In this document: piece by piece, positions 47,551 through 56,213 of the stretch
Layout of the letters: every line of letters begins with the position of its first letter
Numbering within the stretch: position 1 is the first letter of the stretch
Source: Halomonas sp. A40-4
GTDB taxonomy: Bacteria; Pseudomonadota; Gammaproteobacteria; Pseudomonadales; Halomonadaceae
NCBI RefSeq assembly: GCF_015767635.1
Contig: NZ_CP065230.1
Coordinates: forward strand, 2,480,001 to 2,544,000
Reading direction: 5' to 3'
Length of the DNA stretch: 64,000 bases
Made by a program: the position numbers and the translations under genes
The notes under the pieces: model-generated
The model's input: the letters and a program-made list of their open reading frames with translations, nothing else
What the model was told of the DNA's origin: nothing
The model's database searches: none

Positions 47551-49476
47551 AATCGAGTAGGAAGGGGAGTTACCTCCCCTGTCCTCTCACACCACCGGGC
47601 ATACGGTTCCGTACCACGGCGGTTCATGAACAACGTTTGAGCCATCCTACCGTATCGAGTATCGAGATTAGGCCATGGTCATAAAAGCACTTCCTCGGCA
47701 GGGCCTGATTCATGTGCGATGCCCCGGCATTCCACCAGGGGCCTCGCCCATTACCCGCCGATTTCCAAGCTCGGTATGCGTCCAGACCTAGGCCTCGGAG
47801 TTTCCGCCGCCGGGTCGCTGGGCGCTTCCATTGCCGCCAGAGCAGGCCGCGTAAGCGGCGGCGTATCCATTGATCCAGCGCTTCCAGCGGGCGCTTTACA
47901 TCAACGAGGCTGAAGTAGTTGGCCCATCCTCGTAGGACTGGCCTCAACCCTTCGATTACCCGTTGGATGTTACGCCCCCTGCCACGCTTCAGGATCTCCC
48001 GGACACGCTGCGTCATACGCTTCAGGCTGGTCTTGGCTAGCGTCAGTTTCGGCTGATTGTGCCGAGTGAGACTGTAGCCTAGATAGCCGCGTTTCCACGG
48101 CCGATCCACCGCACTTTTGCGGCGATTGACCGTCAGCCGGAGTGAACTCTCGAGATACTCACTCAAGCTGTCCATGACACGCTCGCCTGCTCGTCGACTT
48201 TTGACGTACACCTGAACGTCATCGGCGTAGCGACAGAAGCGGTGGCCTCGGCGTTCCAGCTCCTTGTCCAGATCGTCCAGCAGGATGTTCGCCAGCAGCG
48301 GGCTGAGGGGCCCACCTTGAGGCGCTCCTTGGCGTCTCGGTGTGGGCAGGCCGTGCTGGAATATGCCTGCCTCCAGGTAGCGGCGGATCAGGCGCAGCAC
48401 GCATTTGTCGTCAACGCGTCGCGCCACCCGTGCCATCAGCAGGTCGTGGTTCACTCGGTCGAAGAAGGCTTCCAGGTCGAGATCGACCACCCAGCGGTGG
48501 CCGGCGGTAACGTGGGCCTTCATGGACGAGACGGCCTGCTTGGCGTTGCGTTTGGGGCGGTAGCCGTAACTCGACTCGGAGAACATCGGGTCGAAGATAG
48601 GCATGAGCACCTGCAGCAGCGCTTGCTGGATCAGTCGGTCTGTGACCGTAGGAATGCCGAGTTGCCGCTCGCCGCCTTTAGGCTTGGGGATCGTGGCCGC
48701 TCGGATTGGGCTTGGGTGATACTCGTCGGCCAGCAGCCGCTCGCGCAGCGTTGGCCAGTATTGCTTTAGGTGGTTGGCTAATTGATGCACTGTCATGCCA
48801 TCGACACCCGGTGCCCCTTTGTTGGCAACCACCTTACGGTAAGCTCGCTCCATGTTCTCCGGGTCAACGACCCGTTCCATGAGCGAGGTTGGCTCCGCTT
48901 TCGTCCACGATAGCGACGCCGGGGTCGTCTCGACGCTCACCGGCTGGGGCTCAGGGTACTGCCCCTGCCCCTCTGGGTGAGTGACGGTGTTAGCGTCAGT
49001 TTCTGTCTTCATGATCGATCCTCGAGACGTTATCGCCTACTCGCGGTTCTTCATGTTCGGCCCTTGGTGCCGGAGTGAACCGGCACTTACTATGGCCTCT
49101 GCTGACGTCTGGTGGTCCATCCCGTCGCCTCTCGACGCCGGTAGCACCATGGCAGACCACCAGACCTCCCAGGGTAAGACGCGCGACCTTCCCGCTTATG
49201 CCTGTCGGATTTACGTCATGACGTTCCGTGCAAGTATCGGGCTTTAGTGATTAGTGCCACCTCACCCCGCCATAACGCCTCGTATCCGCTTCCTATTCGT
49301 CAGGCCAGCGTTTTGCCTCAGGCTGCCTTCAGATTCCCCCTCGCGGGAGACACCCTTGCCGTCGGCTAGCACTTCCCCTTGCCGGGCGTGCAGGGGACTT
49401 TCACCCCCAAGTCATCCTGAGGCACCACCCCCAGGAACAGCGCCAGTTAAGGCGCTGCGCGCCATGCCTGGCGCAC
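47551..49476 (-). mobile_element. Group II intron (IIC-like), copy 1
   Basis: About 1.93 kb on the minus strand. The 5' end reads GTGCGCCAGGCATGGCGCGC (a GTGTG two bases earlier is the alternative boundary). The catalytic-core segment GGGGGTGAAAGTCCCC lies downstream of it. The maturase ORF sits in the domain IV position, and domains V/VI (TACGGAACCGTATGCCC, then AGGGGAGGTAACTCCCCT) end near ACTCGATT. The 5' exon is the T-tract of the mdh terminator, the favoured site of class IIC introns. The 3' boundary comes from comparison with copy 2, which is shared from 47551 onward at a constant offset of 14,819. Confidence 0.9.
47624..49012 (-). CDS. ltrA: Group II intron reverse transcriptase/maturase, copy 1
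   Basis: 462 residues. RT domain with NKGAPGVDGMTV, IPKPKGGERQLGIPTVTDR, WVVDLDLEAFFDRVNHD, APQGGPLSPLLANILLD and the catalytic FCRYADDVQVY. A maturase X region follows (LRPVLRGWANYFSLVDVKRP). No HNH endonuclease domain is present, as in class C proteins. All key residues are intact and the frame is unbroken, so splicing and mobility are likely functional. It is identical in amino-acid sequence to the copy at 62443. Confidence 0.96.
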   Translation of the reverse strand: MKTETDANTVTHPEGQGQYPEPQPVSVETTPASLSWTKAEPTSLMERVVDPENMERAYRKVVANKGAPGVDGMTVHQLANHLKQYWPTLRERLLADEYHPSPIRAATIPKPKGGERQLGIPTVTDRLIQQALLQVLMPIFDPMFSESSYGYRPKRNAKQAVSSMKAHVTAGHRWVVDLDLEAFFDRVNHDLLMARVARRVDDKCVLRLIRRYLEAGIFQHGLPTPRRQGAPQGGPLSPLLANILLDDLDKELERRGHRFCRYADDVQVYVKSRRAGERVMDSLSEYLESSLRLTVNRRKSAVDRPWKRGYLGYSLTRHNQPKLTLAKTSLKRMTQRVREILKRGRGRNIQRVIEGLRPVLRGWANYFSLVDVKRPLEALDQWIRRRLRGLLWRQWKRPATRRRKLRGLGLDAYRAWKSAGNGRGPWWNAGASHMNQALPRKCFYDHGLISILDTVGWLKRCS

Positions 49477-49479
49477 ACC

Positions 49480-49511
49480 AAAAAAGCCCCACAGGTCACA
49501 GCCTGTGGGGC
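49480..49511 (-). terminator. Rho-independent terminator of mdh
   Basis: On the minus strand GCCCCACAGG and CCTGTGGGGC pair perfectly around six bases and run into TTTTTT, 47 bp after the mdh stop. The group II intron begins within four bases of the T-tract. Confidence 0.93.
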
Positions 49512-49557
49512 TCTCTTACATCTTATTGCTTACTTCTAATTTCTTGCTTTTCTCCGC

Positions 49558-50535
49558 TCAGCCGAGCAGGTGCTCGACGGCCGCACGTTCTTCGCGCAGT
49601 TCTGTCTCGGTAGCCTTCATCTTCTCTTGGCTGAACTCGTCAATCTCGAAGCCTTGAACGATTTCATACTTGCCACCCTGGCAACGTACCGGGTAGGAGT
49701 AGATGATGCCTTCGTCGATGCCGTAGCTGCCGTCAGACGGAATCGCCATGCTGACGATGCCCTTGGAACCCAGCGCCCAATCGTGCATATGGTCGATGGC
49801 AGAAGAAGCAGCAGAGGCAGCAGAAGAGGCGCCACGTGCTTTGATGATCGCCGCACCGCGTTGCTGCACGGTGGGGATAAAGTCGTTTTCGTACCAGTCG
49901 CGCTCAACCAGATCGAACGCTGCCTTGCCGTCGACTTTGCACTGAGCCAGATCCGGGTACTGAGTCGCGCTGTGATTGCCCCAGATGATCAAGTCTTCAA
50001 CGTCAGTGACGTGCTTGCCGGTTTTCTGTGCCAGTTGCGTCAGGGCGCGGTTATGATCCAGACGCGTCATGGCCGTAAACTGACCCGCATCCAGGTCCGG
50101 CGCGTTGCAGGAAGCAATCAGCGCGTTGGTGTTGGCCGGATTACCGACAACCAGTACTTTCACGTCACGGCTGGCGTGGTCGTTAAGCGCCTTGCCTTGA
50201 ACAGAGAAGATCGCTGCGTTGGCTTCCAGCAGGTCCTTACGTTCCATGCCAGGGCCACGCGGACGTGCACCCACCAACAGGGCGAAGTCAGCGTCTTTGA
50301 ACGCGACATTAGGGTCGTCGGTGGCGACGACATCCTGAACGAGCGGGAAGGCGCAGTCGTTGACTTCCATCACCACGCCCGTCAGTGCATCCATTGCCGG
50401 GGGAATTTCCAGCAGCTGGAGAATGACAGGCTGATCCGGCCCCAGCATGTCGCCGGCGGCGATGCGGAAAATAAGAGAGTAGCTAATCTGACCGGCACCG
50501 CCGGTAATCGCAATACGTACTGGATCTTTCATCAT
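49558..50535 (-). CDS. mdh: Malate dehydrogenase (NAD)
   Basis: 325 residues of the cytosolic-type (about 326-residue) bacterial Mdh. [18 protein letters not shown] is the NAD-binding loop, [19 protein letters not shown] the mobile substrate loop with arginines, [12 protein letters not shown] a conserved region, and [13 protein letters not shown] the catalytic His. It interconverts malate and oxaloacetate in the citric-acid cycle. The gene stands alone with its own terminator, immediately followed by the intron. Confidence 0.95.
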   Translation of the reverse strand: MMKDPVRIAITGGAGQISYSLIFRIAAGDMLGPDQPVILQLLEIPPAMDALTGVVMEVNDCAFPLVQDVVATDDPNVAFKDADFALLVGARPRGPGMERKDLLEANAAIFSVQGKALNDHASRDVKVLVVGNPANTNALIASCNAPDLDAGQFTAMTRLDHNRALTQLAQKTGKHVTDVEDLIIWGNHSATQYPDLAQCKVDGKAAFDLVERDWYENDFIPTVQQRGAAIIKARGASSAASAASSAIDHMHDWALGSKGIVSMAIPSDGSYGIDEGIIYSYPVRCQGGKYEIVQGFEIDEFSQEKMKATETELREERAAVEHLLG

Positions 50536-50772
50536 TGCTCCTTGATGGGTTCGCCTAGGGATGGTTCTCGCCTGAGGGTGGGTCGACAGAACTCAAGACG
50601 CAAAGATGGTATGCCCAGTTAGGCAAAAACTCAATCAGACATGCGACTAGTACCCATTTGGCATGCTTGCTATCGACACAGCCGTTTGCGACTCGCCGAA
50701 CAGGTTCAGTTGCGCTATGGTGTCAACGTTCAACAGTTGCTTTTCTCGTGTTGCCAAGGACATGGACGCCCC

Positions 50773-51894
50773 ATGCGAAGAATCCCGTTCTCCTACGCAC
50801 TCGCCAGCCTGCTCGTGCTGGCGCTGGTGATATGGCTCGCCTTGGGTAACTTCCAGGGCTTTCAAAGCACCCCCCCGGATGCCCCTGATCGCCAGACTGA
50901 AGGCCCGAGGGTCGAGGTAGTTGAGCAACAAAGCATCGTCTTTATCCCGCAGCAGGTTACCCAAGGCCAATTGACAGCTGAGCGCGAAACCACACTGCGT
51001 GCCAATATAGCGGGCTTTGTGGCCGAGAAGCCGGTGACCCAGGGTAGCCGCGTTGAGTCGGGCGATACACTGTTAGTACTGGATAACGACGCATTGCCCG
51101 AGCAACTGCAACAGGCCCGAGACGAGCTGGCCGTCGCCGAGGCGGAATATGCTGGTGCCCGCAACCTGCGTGAGCGGGAACTGATCTCCCAGCCCGAACT
51201 ATTACGCCTTCAGAGCGCGCTTAGCGCCAGCGCCGCCTCGGTGGCCCAGTTGCAGAAGCAGTTGGATGACAGCCGTCCCACCGCGCCTTTTGACGGCGTG
51301 CTTAACCGTGTACAGGTAGAGCTAGGTGATTTACTCCAGCCCGGCGAAGAGTGGGGCCAACTGGTTGATGATCGCCGCTTGAAAGGCGTTGCCTGGGTGT
51401 CACAGCAACAGGTGGGCGATTTGAGCGTGGGCCTGCCGGTCACCGCTCGACTGCTGAACGGCGACCACCTGGAGGGCGAGCTGACCTTTATCAGCCACCG
51501 TGCAGAAGAAGCCACACGCACTTTCTATGTCGAAGCCACGCTTGATAACCCAGCCGGTAAACGCCTTGCAGGCGGCAGCGCCGAGCTGACTATCACCCTG
51601 CCGCCTCGCCAGGTGCATACCCTATCCCCTGCGCTGCTCAGCCTGAATAGCGAAGGGCAACTGGCGGTCAAGCACCTGGATGACAACAACCAGGTGCAGC
51701 AGACCGCCGTGGAACTGGTCAGTGCCGATACCCAGCGCGCCTACGTGACCGGCCTGCCCGACCCGCTACGCTTGGTGACATTGGGCGCAGGTATGGCGGA
51801 CGTTGGCGAAACGGTCACCCCGGTAATAATGGAAGAAGCCACGATTTCACAACCGTTAACTGGCCAGGATAGCGTTCATGCGCCAGTTGATTGA
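50773..51894 (+). CDS. RND efflux periplasmic adaptor (membrane fusion protein)
   Basis: About 373 residues from ATG 50773, with AAGGA upstream; the frame is open to 50641 but the first 44 residues are unlike the family. A membrane anchor (YALASLLVLALVIWLALG) is followed by the lipoyl halves (TTLRANIAGFVAEKPVTQGS and RPTAPFDGVLNRVQVELGD), an alpha hairpin between them and beta-barrel/proximal domains. It links the inner-membrane pump to an outer-membrane channel. It overlaps the pump gene by 17 bp. No outer-membrane factor is encoded nearby. Confidence 0.9.
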   Translation: MRRIPFSYALASLLVLALVIWLALGNFQGFQSTPPDAPDRQTEGPRVEVVEQQSIVFIPQQVTQGQLTAERETTLRANIAGFVAEKPVTQGSRVESGDTLLVLDNDALPEQLQQARDELAVAEAEYAGARNLRERELISQPELLRLQSALSASAASVAQLQKQLDDSRPTAPFDGVLNRVQVELGDLLQPGEEWGQLVDDRRLKGVAWVSQQQVGDLSVGLPVTARLLNGDHLEGELTFISHRAEEATRTFYVEATLDNPAGKRLAGGSAELTITLPPRQVHTLSPALLSLNSEGQLAVKHLDDNNQVQQTAVELVSADTQRAYVTGLPDPLRLVTLGAGMADVGETVTPVIMEEATISQPLTGQDSVHAPVD

Positions 51895-54800
51895 TGCCGC
51901 GCTAGCCCACAGCCGTACAACACTACTGCTGTTAGTCAGTTTGCTACTGGCAGGTATGACGGCCTGGCAGGTGATCCCCAAGGAAGCCAACCCCGACGTC
52001 ACCATTCCGATGATCTACGTCTCGCTGTCGCTGGAGGGCGTTAGCCCCGAGGACGGCGAGCGGCTGCTGATTCGCCCCATGGAGCAGGAACTGCGCGGTA
52101 TTGAGGGGCTGCGTAAATTTACAGCCCAATCCAGCGAGGGGCATGGCTCGATCACGCTGGAATTCGACCCTGGCTTTGACCCTGACACTGCGCTGACAGA
52201 TGTCCGCGACCGAGTGGATATTGCCCGTAGCGAACTACCTGACGAGGCCGATGAGCCTCGGGTCATGGAGGTCAATGTATCGGAGTTCCCGGTATTGACC
52301 ATTGGTCTTTCTGGGCAGCTGGACACCCGCGAACGCATGACCGTAGCCCGGCGCCTACAGGAAGAGATCGAAGGCATTGCCGATGTGCTGGAAGTCGATA
52401 TTGCCGGTGAGCGGGAAGACCTGCTGGAAATCGTCGTCGATCCACTGGTGCTGGAGAGCTACGGGGTTGATTTTGATACGCTGTTCAATCAGGTATCGCG
52501 CAATAATCGCCTGGTGGCAGCGGGCAGCCTGGATACCGGCGCGGGGCGCCTGGCGTTAAAAGTCCCCGGTATCATCGAGTCCCTTGACGATGTCATGAAT
52601 ATGCCGGTCAAGGTCGATGAGGACCGTGTGGTCACCTTTGGCGATGTGGCCTGGATCAACCCGACCTACAAAGACCCCGAAGGCTTTGCCCGAATTGACG
52701 GCCAACCTGCGGTCGTACTGGAAATTTCCAAACGTGCCGGGGCCAATATTATCGCTACCATTGGCGCTGTGCGTGAAAGGTTAGCCCAAGCCGATGACCT
52801 GCTCCCCGACCAGTTGCGCTTCACCACCATTCTGGATGAGTCGACCACCGTTGAGAATATGCTCTCAGAGCTCTTGAACAACGTGCTCACCGCCGTGGTG
52901 CTGGTACTGATTGTGGTGGTAGCAGCAATGGGGTGGCGTATGGCCTTGCTGGTCGGGCTTACCATACCCGGCGCTTTTTTGACCGGCATCCTGCTGGTTT
53001 GGGCATGCGGCTTTACGCTCAATATCGTGGTGCTGTTCGCGCTGATTCTGGTAGCCGGCATGCTGGTGGATGGGGCGATCGTTGTCAGCGAGCTTGCCGA
53101 CCGCCACCTGCGCGATGGCCAAGCCCCTCACCAGGCATGGCTTAACGCCGCTTCGCGGATGAGCTGGCCGGTCATTGCCTCCACAGCCACCACGCTCGCG
53201 GTGTTTATTCCCCTGCTGTTCTGGCCCGGCGTGGTCGGCCAGTTCATGAAGTACCTGCCCGCCACGGTGATCTTGTGCCTTTTAGCGTCGCTGGCCATGG
53301 CGCTGGTATTCTTGCCGGCGCTAGGCCGTTTGTTTACACGTACCGCGGCAGCGTCGAATAGTGCGCCCCCTGAAGAGGCGACGACGTCCTTTGGTCGCGG
53401 CTATCGTCACCTGCTGGCCAGGCTGCTCAAGCATCCCGCTTGGGTGCTGTTGATCGCCCTGTTGTTAATGGCGCTGCTGTATACCGGCTATGCGCGCTTC
53501 AACCACGGCGTCGACTTCTTTCCCAATGTGGAGCCGGACAGCGCCCAGGTGCTGGTGCGTGCCCGGGGGGATTTCTCTGCGCAGGAGACCGACGCCATCG
53601 TGCAGCGGGTAGAAGCCAAGCTATCCGGCATGAGCGAAGTACGTGCGCTTTATGCGCGCTCCTTCGCAGTGCCCAACGAGCAGATGGGCAATGACGTCAT
53701 CGGCATGCTGCAGTTCCAGTTTATCGACTGGCATGAGCGCCGCCCTGCCCAGGCCATTCTGGACGATATGGCCAAGCGCGCCGGGGATATCCCCGGCATT
53801 ACGCTGGAGTTTCAGGAACAGGAAATGGGCCCAGGCGGCGGCAAACCCATTGTGCTCGAAGTGAGCGCCACGAATCCTGATGTTGCCGATGCCGGCGTTG
53901 ACCAACTGACCCAGTTAATGCGCGAGCTGGGCGGCTTTACCGATATTCAGGATAACCGCAGCCTGCCCGGTGTGGAGTGGCGGGTGAACGTGGATCGGGA
54001 AGCTGCGGCGCGTATGGGCACCGACGTGACAACCATTGGGAGCGCGGTGCAGTTGCTCACCACCGGCCTTCAGGTAGCAAGCTATCGTCCGCCCGAGGTG
54101 AACGATGAAGTGGATATCCGCGTACGGCTACCGCAAAACTGGCGCTCGCTGAATCAGCTTGAGCGCTTGACCATCAATACTCAGCGGGGGCAGGTACCCA
54201 TCTCGCATTTCGTGACCCTGGAACCGGCCCCTAAAGTCGGCACACTGAACCGCATTGACGGCCGCCGGGCAATCACCATCGATGCCGACCTTGCCCCTGG
54301 CTATCTGGCTGACGAGCGTCTGAACGCCCTGTTAGAAGCCGGCAACGATAGTCTACCCGACGGTTTGATGGTGAATGTGGCCGGTGAGCAGGAGGATCAG
54401 CAGGAATCAATGCAGTTCCTGGCCAGCGCTTTCCTGATTGCTATCGGTTTGATGGCGCTGATTCTGGTGACCCAGTTCAATAGCTTTTATCAGGCGGGCC
54501 TGGTGCTTTCGGCCATTATGTTCTCCACCGCGGGTGTGTTGATGGGCTTGCTGATTACCGGCCAGGCTTTCGGCATTGTCATGGTGGGAATGGGGGTGAT
54601 TGCCCTGGCGGGCATCGTGGTCAATAACAATATCGTTTTGATCGACACCTACAACGAACTACGCGACCAAGGCATGACGCCCGTCGAAGCTGCCCTGGAA
54701 GCAGGCTGCTTGCGCCTTCGCCCGGTGCTGTTAACGGCGATCACCACAGTACTCGGACTCATGCCGATGGTCCTCGGGATCAATGTGGACTTATTCACAC

Positions 54801-54940
54801 CGGCGCTCGGCTTTAACGCCCCTTCCGCCCAGTGGTGGACGCAGATGTCCAGCGCCATAGCCGGTGGGCTCACCTTTGCCACCGCTCTCACCTTGCTGCT
54901 GACGCCCTGCATGTTAGTGATTGGGGGGAGATGGCGCTGA
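51878..54940 (+). CDS. RND efflux transporter (AcrB-like permease)
   Basis: 1020 residues, full RND length, with TM1 followed by PKEANPDVTIPMIYVSLSLEG, porter subdomains, and a TM4 region LFALILVAGMLVDGAIVVSE holding the paired Asp region of the proton relay. After TM6-7 a second periplasmic loop is followed by GMGVIALAGIVVNNNIVLID and RLRPVLLTAITTVLGLMPMV. The pump probably expels hydrophobic drugs, detergents or metabolites by proton antiport. The substrate is unknown. It is translationally coupled to the adaptor. Confidence 0.93.
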   Translation: MRQLIDAALAHSRTTLLLLVSLLLAGMTAWQVIPKEANPDVTIPMIYVSLSLEGVSPEDGERLLIRPMEQELRGIEGLRKFTAQSSEGHGSITLEFDPGFDPDTALTDVRDRVDIARSELPDEADEPRVMEVNVSEFPVLTIGLSGQLDTRERMTVARRLQEEIEGIADVLEVDIAGEREDLLEIVVDPLVLESYGVDFDTLFNQVSRNNRLVAAGSLDTGAGRLALKVPGIIESLDDVMNMPVKVDEDRVVTFGDVAWINPTYKDPEGFARIDGQPAVVLEISKRAGANIIATIGAVRERLAQADDLLPDQLRFTTILDESTTVENMLSELLNNVLTAVVLVLIVVVAAMGWRMALLVGLTIPGAFLTGILLVWACGFTLNIVVLFALILVAGMLVDGAIVVSELADRHLRDGQAPHQAWLNAASRMSWPVIASTATTLAVFIPLLFWPGVVGQFMKYLPATVILCLLASLAMALVFLPALGRLFTRTAAASNSAPPEEATTSFGRGYRHLLARLLKHPAWVLLIALLLMALLYTGYARFNHGVDFFPNVEPDSAQVLVRARGDFSAQETDAIVQRVEAKLSGMSEVRALYARSFAVPNEQMGNDVIGMLQFQFIDWHERRPAQAILDDMAKRAGDIPGITLEFQEQEMGPGGGKPIVLEVSATNPDVADAGVDQLTQLMRELGGFTDIQDNRSLPGVEWRVNVDREAAARMGTDVTTIGSAVQLLTTGLQVASYRPPEVNDEVDIRVRLPQNWRSLNQLERLTINTQRGQVPISHFVTLEPAPKVGTLNRIDGRRAITIDADLAPGYLADERLNALLEAGNDSLPDGLMVNVAGEQEDQQESMQFLASAFLIAIGLMALILVTQFNSFYQAGLVLSAIMFSTAGVLMGLLITGQAFGIVMVGMGVIALAGIVVNNNIVLIDTYNELRDQGMTPVEAALEAGCLRLRPVLLTAITTVLGLMPMVLGINVDLFTPALGFNAPSAQWWTQMSSAIAGGLTFATALTLLLTPCMLVIGGRWR

Positions 54941-54966
54941 CACCCAGCAATCAAGCTCGGCGCCTT

Positions 54967-55061
54967 GATGGTTCCTGATCGCGCAATGAATTGCACTCCT
55001 ACAAACCCAATACGGGCACATAGCCCCGTAGGAGCCCGACTTGTCGGGCGATAAGGCCATC
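54967..55061. repeat. REP doublet (REPIN-like) after the RND operon
   Basis: Two related units face each other. The plus-strand unit (55028-55061) begins CGTAGGAGCCCGACTTGTCG and ends GATAAGGCCATC. The minus-strand unit (54967-55003) begins TGTAGGAGTGCAATTCATTG and ends GATCAGGAACCATC. The shared frame GTAGGAG, inner palindrome, CGAT-AGG-CCATC is that of gammaproteobacterial REP sequences, here paired around about 24 bases. Confidence 0.75.
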
Positions 55062-55098
55062 TAAAAGCGTTAAACGACGGCGGCACGATCAATGATCA

Positions 55099-55587
55099 TC
55101 AGGCGGGGGCATTGGAGGTTTCAGGGCTGTGGGCGGCGTGCAGACGGGCAATCAGCTGGTCTTCCAGGGCAAAGCGTTCGGTCAACCCGCGCGCCAGGCG
55201 GTCAATCCATGCTGGCAGACGGGCGATGTTCTGCTCGCAACTGGAGGTGCAAGAAAAGTCGGTGTCAAACGACAACACCATTTCCGTCGACATATCCAAC
55301 CGCTCAAGCAGTTTGTCTGCGATATCAAGCGCACTCTCATCGTTGAAAGCGCGCGCTTCTTCAGCCAACTGCGGGTAAATCTCGAAATGCCCCGCGCTGA
55401 TGTAATCCATCAGCAATTCACTGAAATGATCAATGCGTGCCTTGCTGACACTTTCGAGTTCTGTGTCACAGGCCTCTTTCAGCTCGATAAAGCTGATTAG
55501 TAAGTCGCGGCGCTGCTGCAGCCAACGATCAATCAGACTGTGCACGCCACCCCAGCGCTCCTGGGCATTTTTACAATCTTCGAGCAT
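55099..55587 (-). CDS. rsd: Sigma-70 regulator Rsd/AlgQ
   Basis: 162 residues of the Rsd/AlgQ family, all helical: it begins MLEDCKNAQERWGGVHSLID, then RRDLLISFIELKEACD, KARIDHFSELLMDYISAGHFEIY and DIADKLLERLDMSTEMVLSF. It binds sigma-70 region 4 and shifts polymerase use in stationary phase. AAGGAGAG before the ATG at 55587 fixes the start, although the frame is open to 55653. dsbB lies upstream on the same strand across a gap of about 100 bp. Confidence 0.92.
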   Translation of the reverse strand: MLEDCKNAQERWGGVHSLIDRWLQQRRDLLISFIELKEACDTELESVSKARIDHFSELLMDYISAGHFEIYPQLAEEARAFNDESALDIADKLLERLDMSTEMVLSFDTDFSCTSSCEQNIARLPAWIDRLARGLTERFALEDQLIARLHAAHSPETSNAPA

Positions 55588-55691
55588 GGGGCTCTCCTTG
55601 CTTGTCGCCGCCGTTAACAAGGCTAGACTCGCTTTTCCACTCTGCGCTGTCAATCCTCATCAGGATGGTTTCCCTCATACCATGATTAAGC

Positions 55692-56213
55692 CTACTGACT
55701 GAAGAGCATGGCACGCTGGCGTGCCAGTACAATCATACGCAACGGTATGAGCAACAGCACCGCAAAACCGATCAGTGTCCACGCCGGCAGCGATAGCCCC
55801 AATAAGCTAAAGTCGATATCGGCGCACTCGCCAGAGCCTGTCAGGACCATGGCGACCACCTCCTGCATAGGCAGAACATCGATCATGTAATCCAGGCCTG
55901 GACCGCAGGTAGGCACTTCATCAGCGGGCAGCGACTGAAGCCAGACATGGCGACCGGCAATGAAAGCCCCTATCCCAGCGGTCAGCAAGCCGAAAACGCC
56001 GTAGACCACCTTGCCACCCCGGCTCGCCGGATTGTGTATCGCGGCTATCAGCAACACCAAACCGGTTGCGATCACCGCAACGCGCTGAAAAACGCATAGC
56101 GGGCAGGGCTCAAAGCCACCGATATGCTCAAGCCCCAACGCCACCGCCATCATGACAATACAAAAAACGACGCCCAACAGCGCCGCTGAACGTATGGACG
56201 GCGTCTTCATCAT
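55692..56213 (-). CDS. dsbB: Disulfide bond formation protein B
   Basis: 173 residues with four membrane segments. The first periplasmic loop has the redox pair in FEPCPLCVFQRVAV and the second loop holds the second Cys pair region (EVPTCGPGLDYM; GSGECADIDF). It re-oxidises DsbA and passes electrons to quinones. Its ATG overlaps the gshA stop by four bases, coupling two thiol-redox genes. Confidence 0.95.
   Translation of the reverse strand: MMKTPSIRSAALLGVVFCIVMMAVALGLEHIGGFEPCPLCVFQRVAVIATGLVLLIAAIHNPASRGGKVVYGVFGLLTAGIGAFIAGRHVWLQSLPADEVPTCGPGLDYMIDVLPMQEVVAMVLTGSGECADIDFSLLGLSLPAWTLIGFAVLLLIPLRMIVLARQRAMLFSQ

Noticed and set aside
49254..49613. 119-codon plus-strand ORF over the intron 5' region and mdh end
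   Set aside because: It crosses intron RNA core, a terminator and the mdh 3' end; not a gene.
49570..50622. 350-codon plus-strand ORF
   Set aside because: Antisense shadow of mdh; product shows no recognisable domain.
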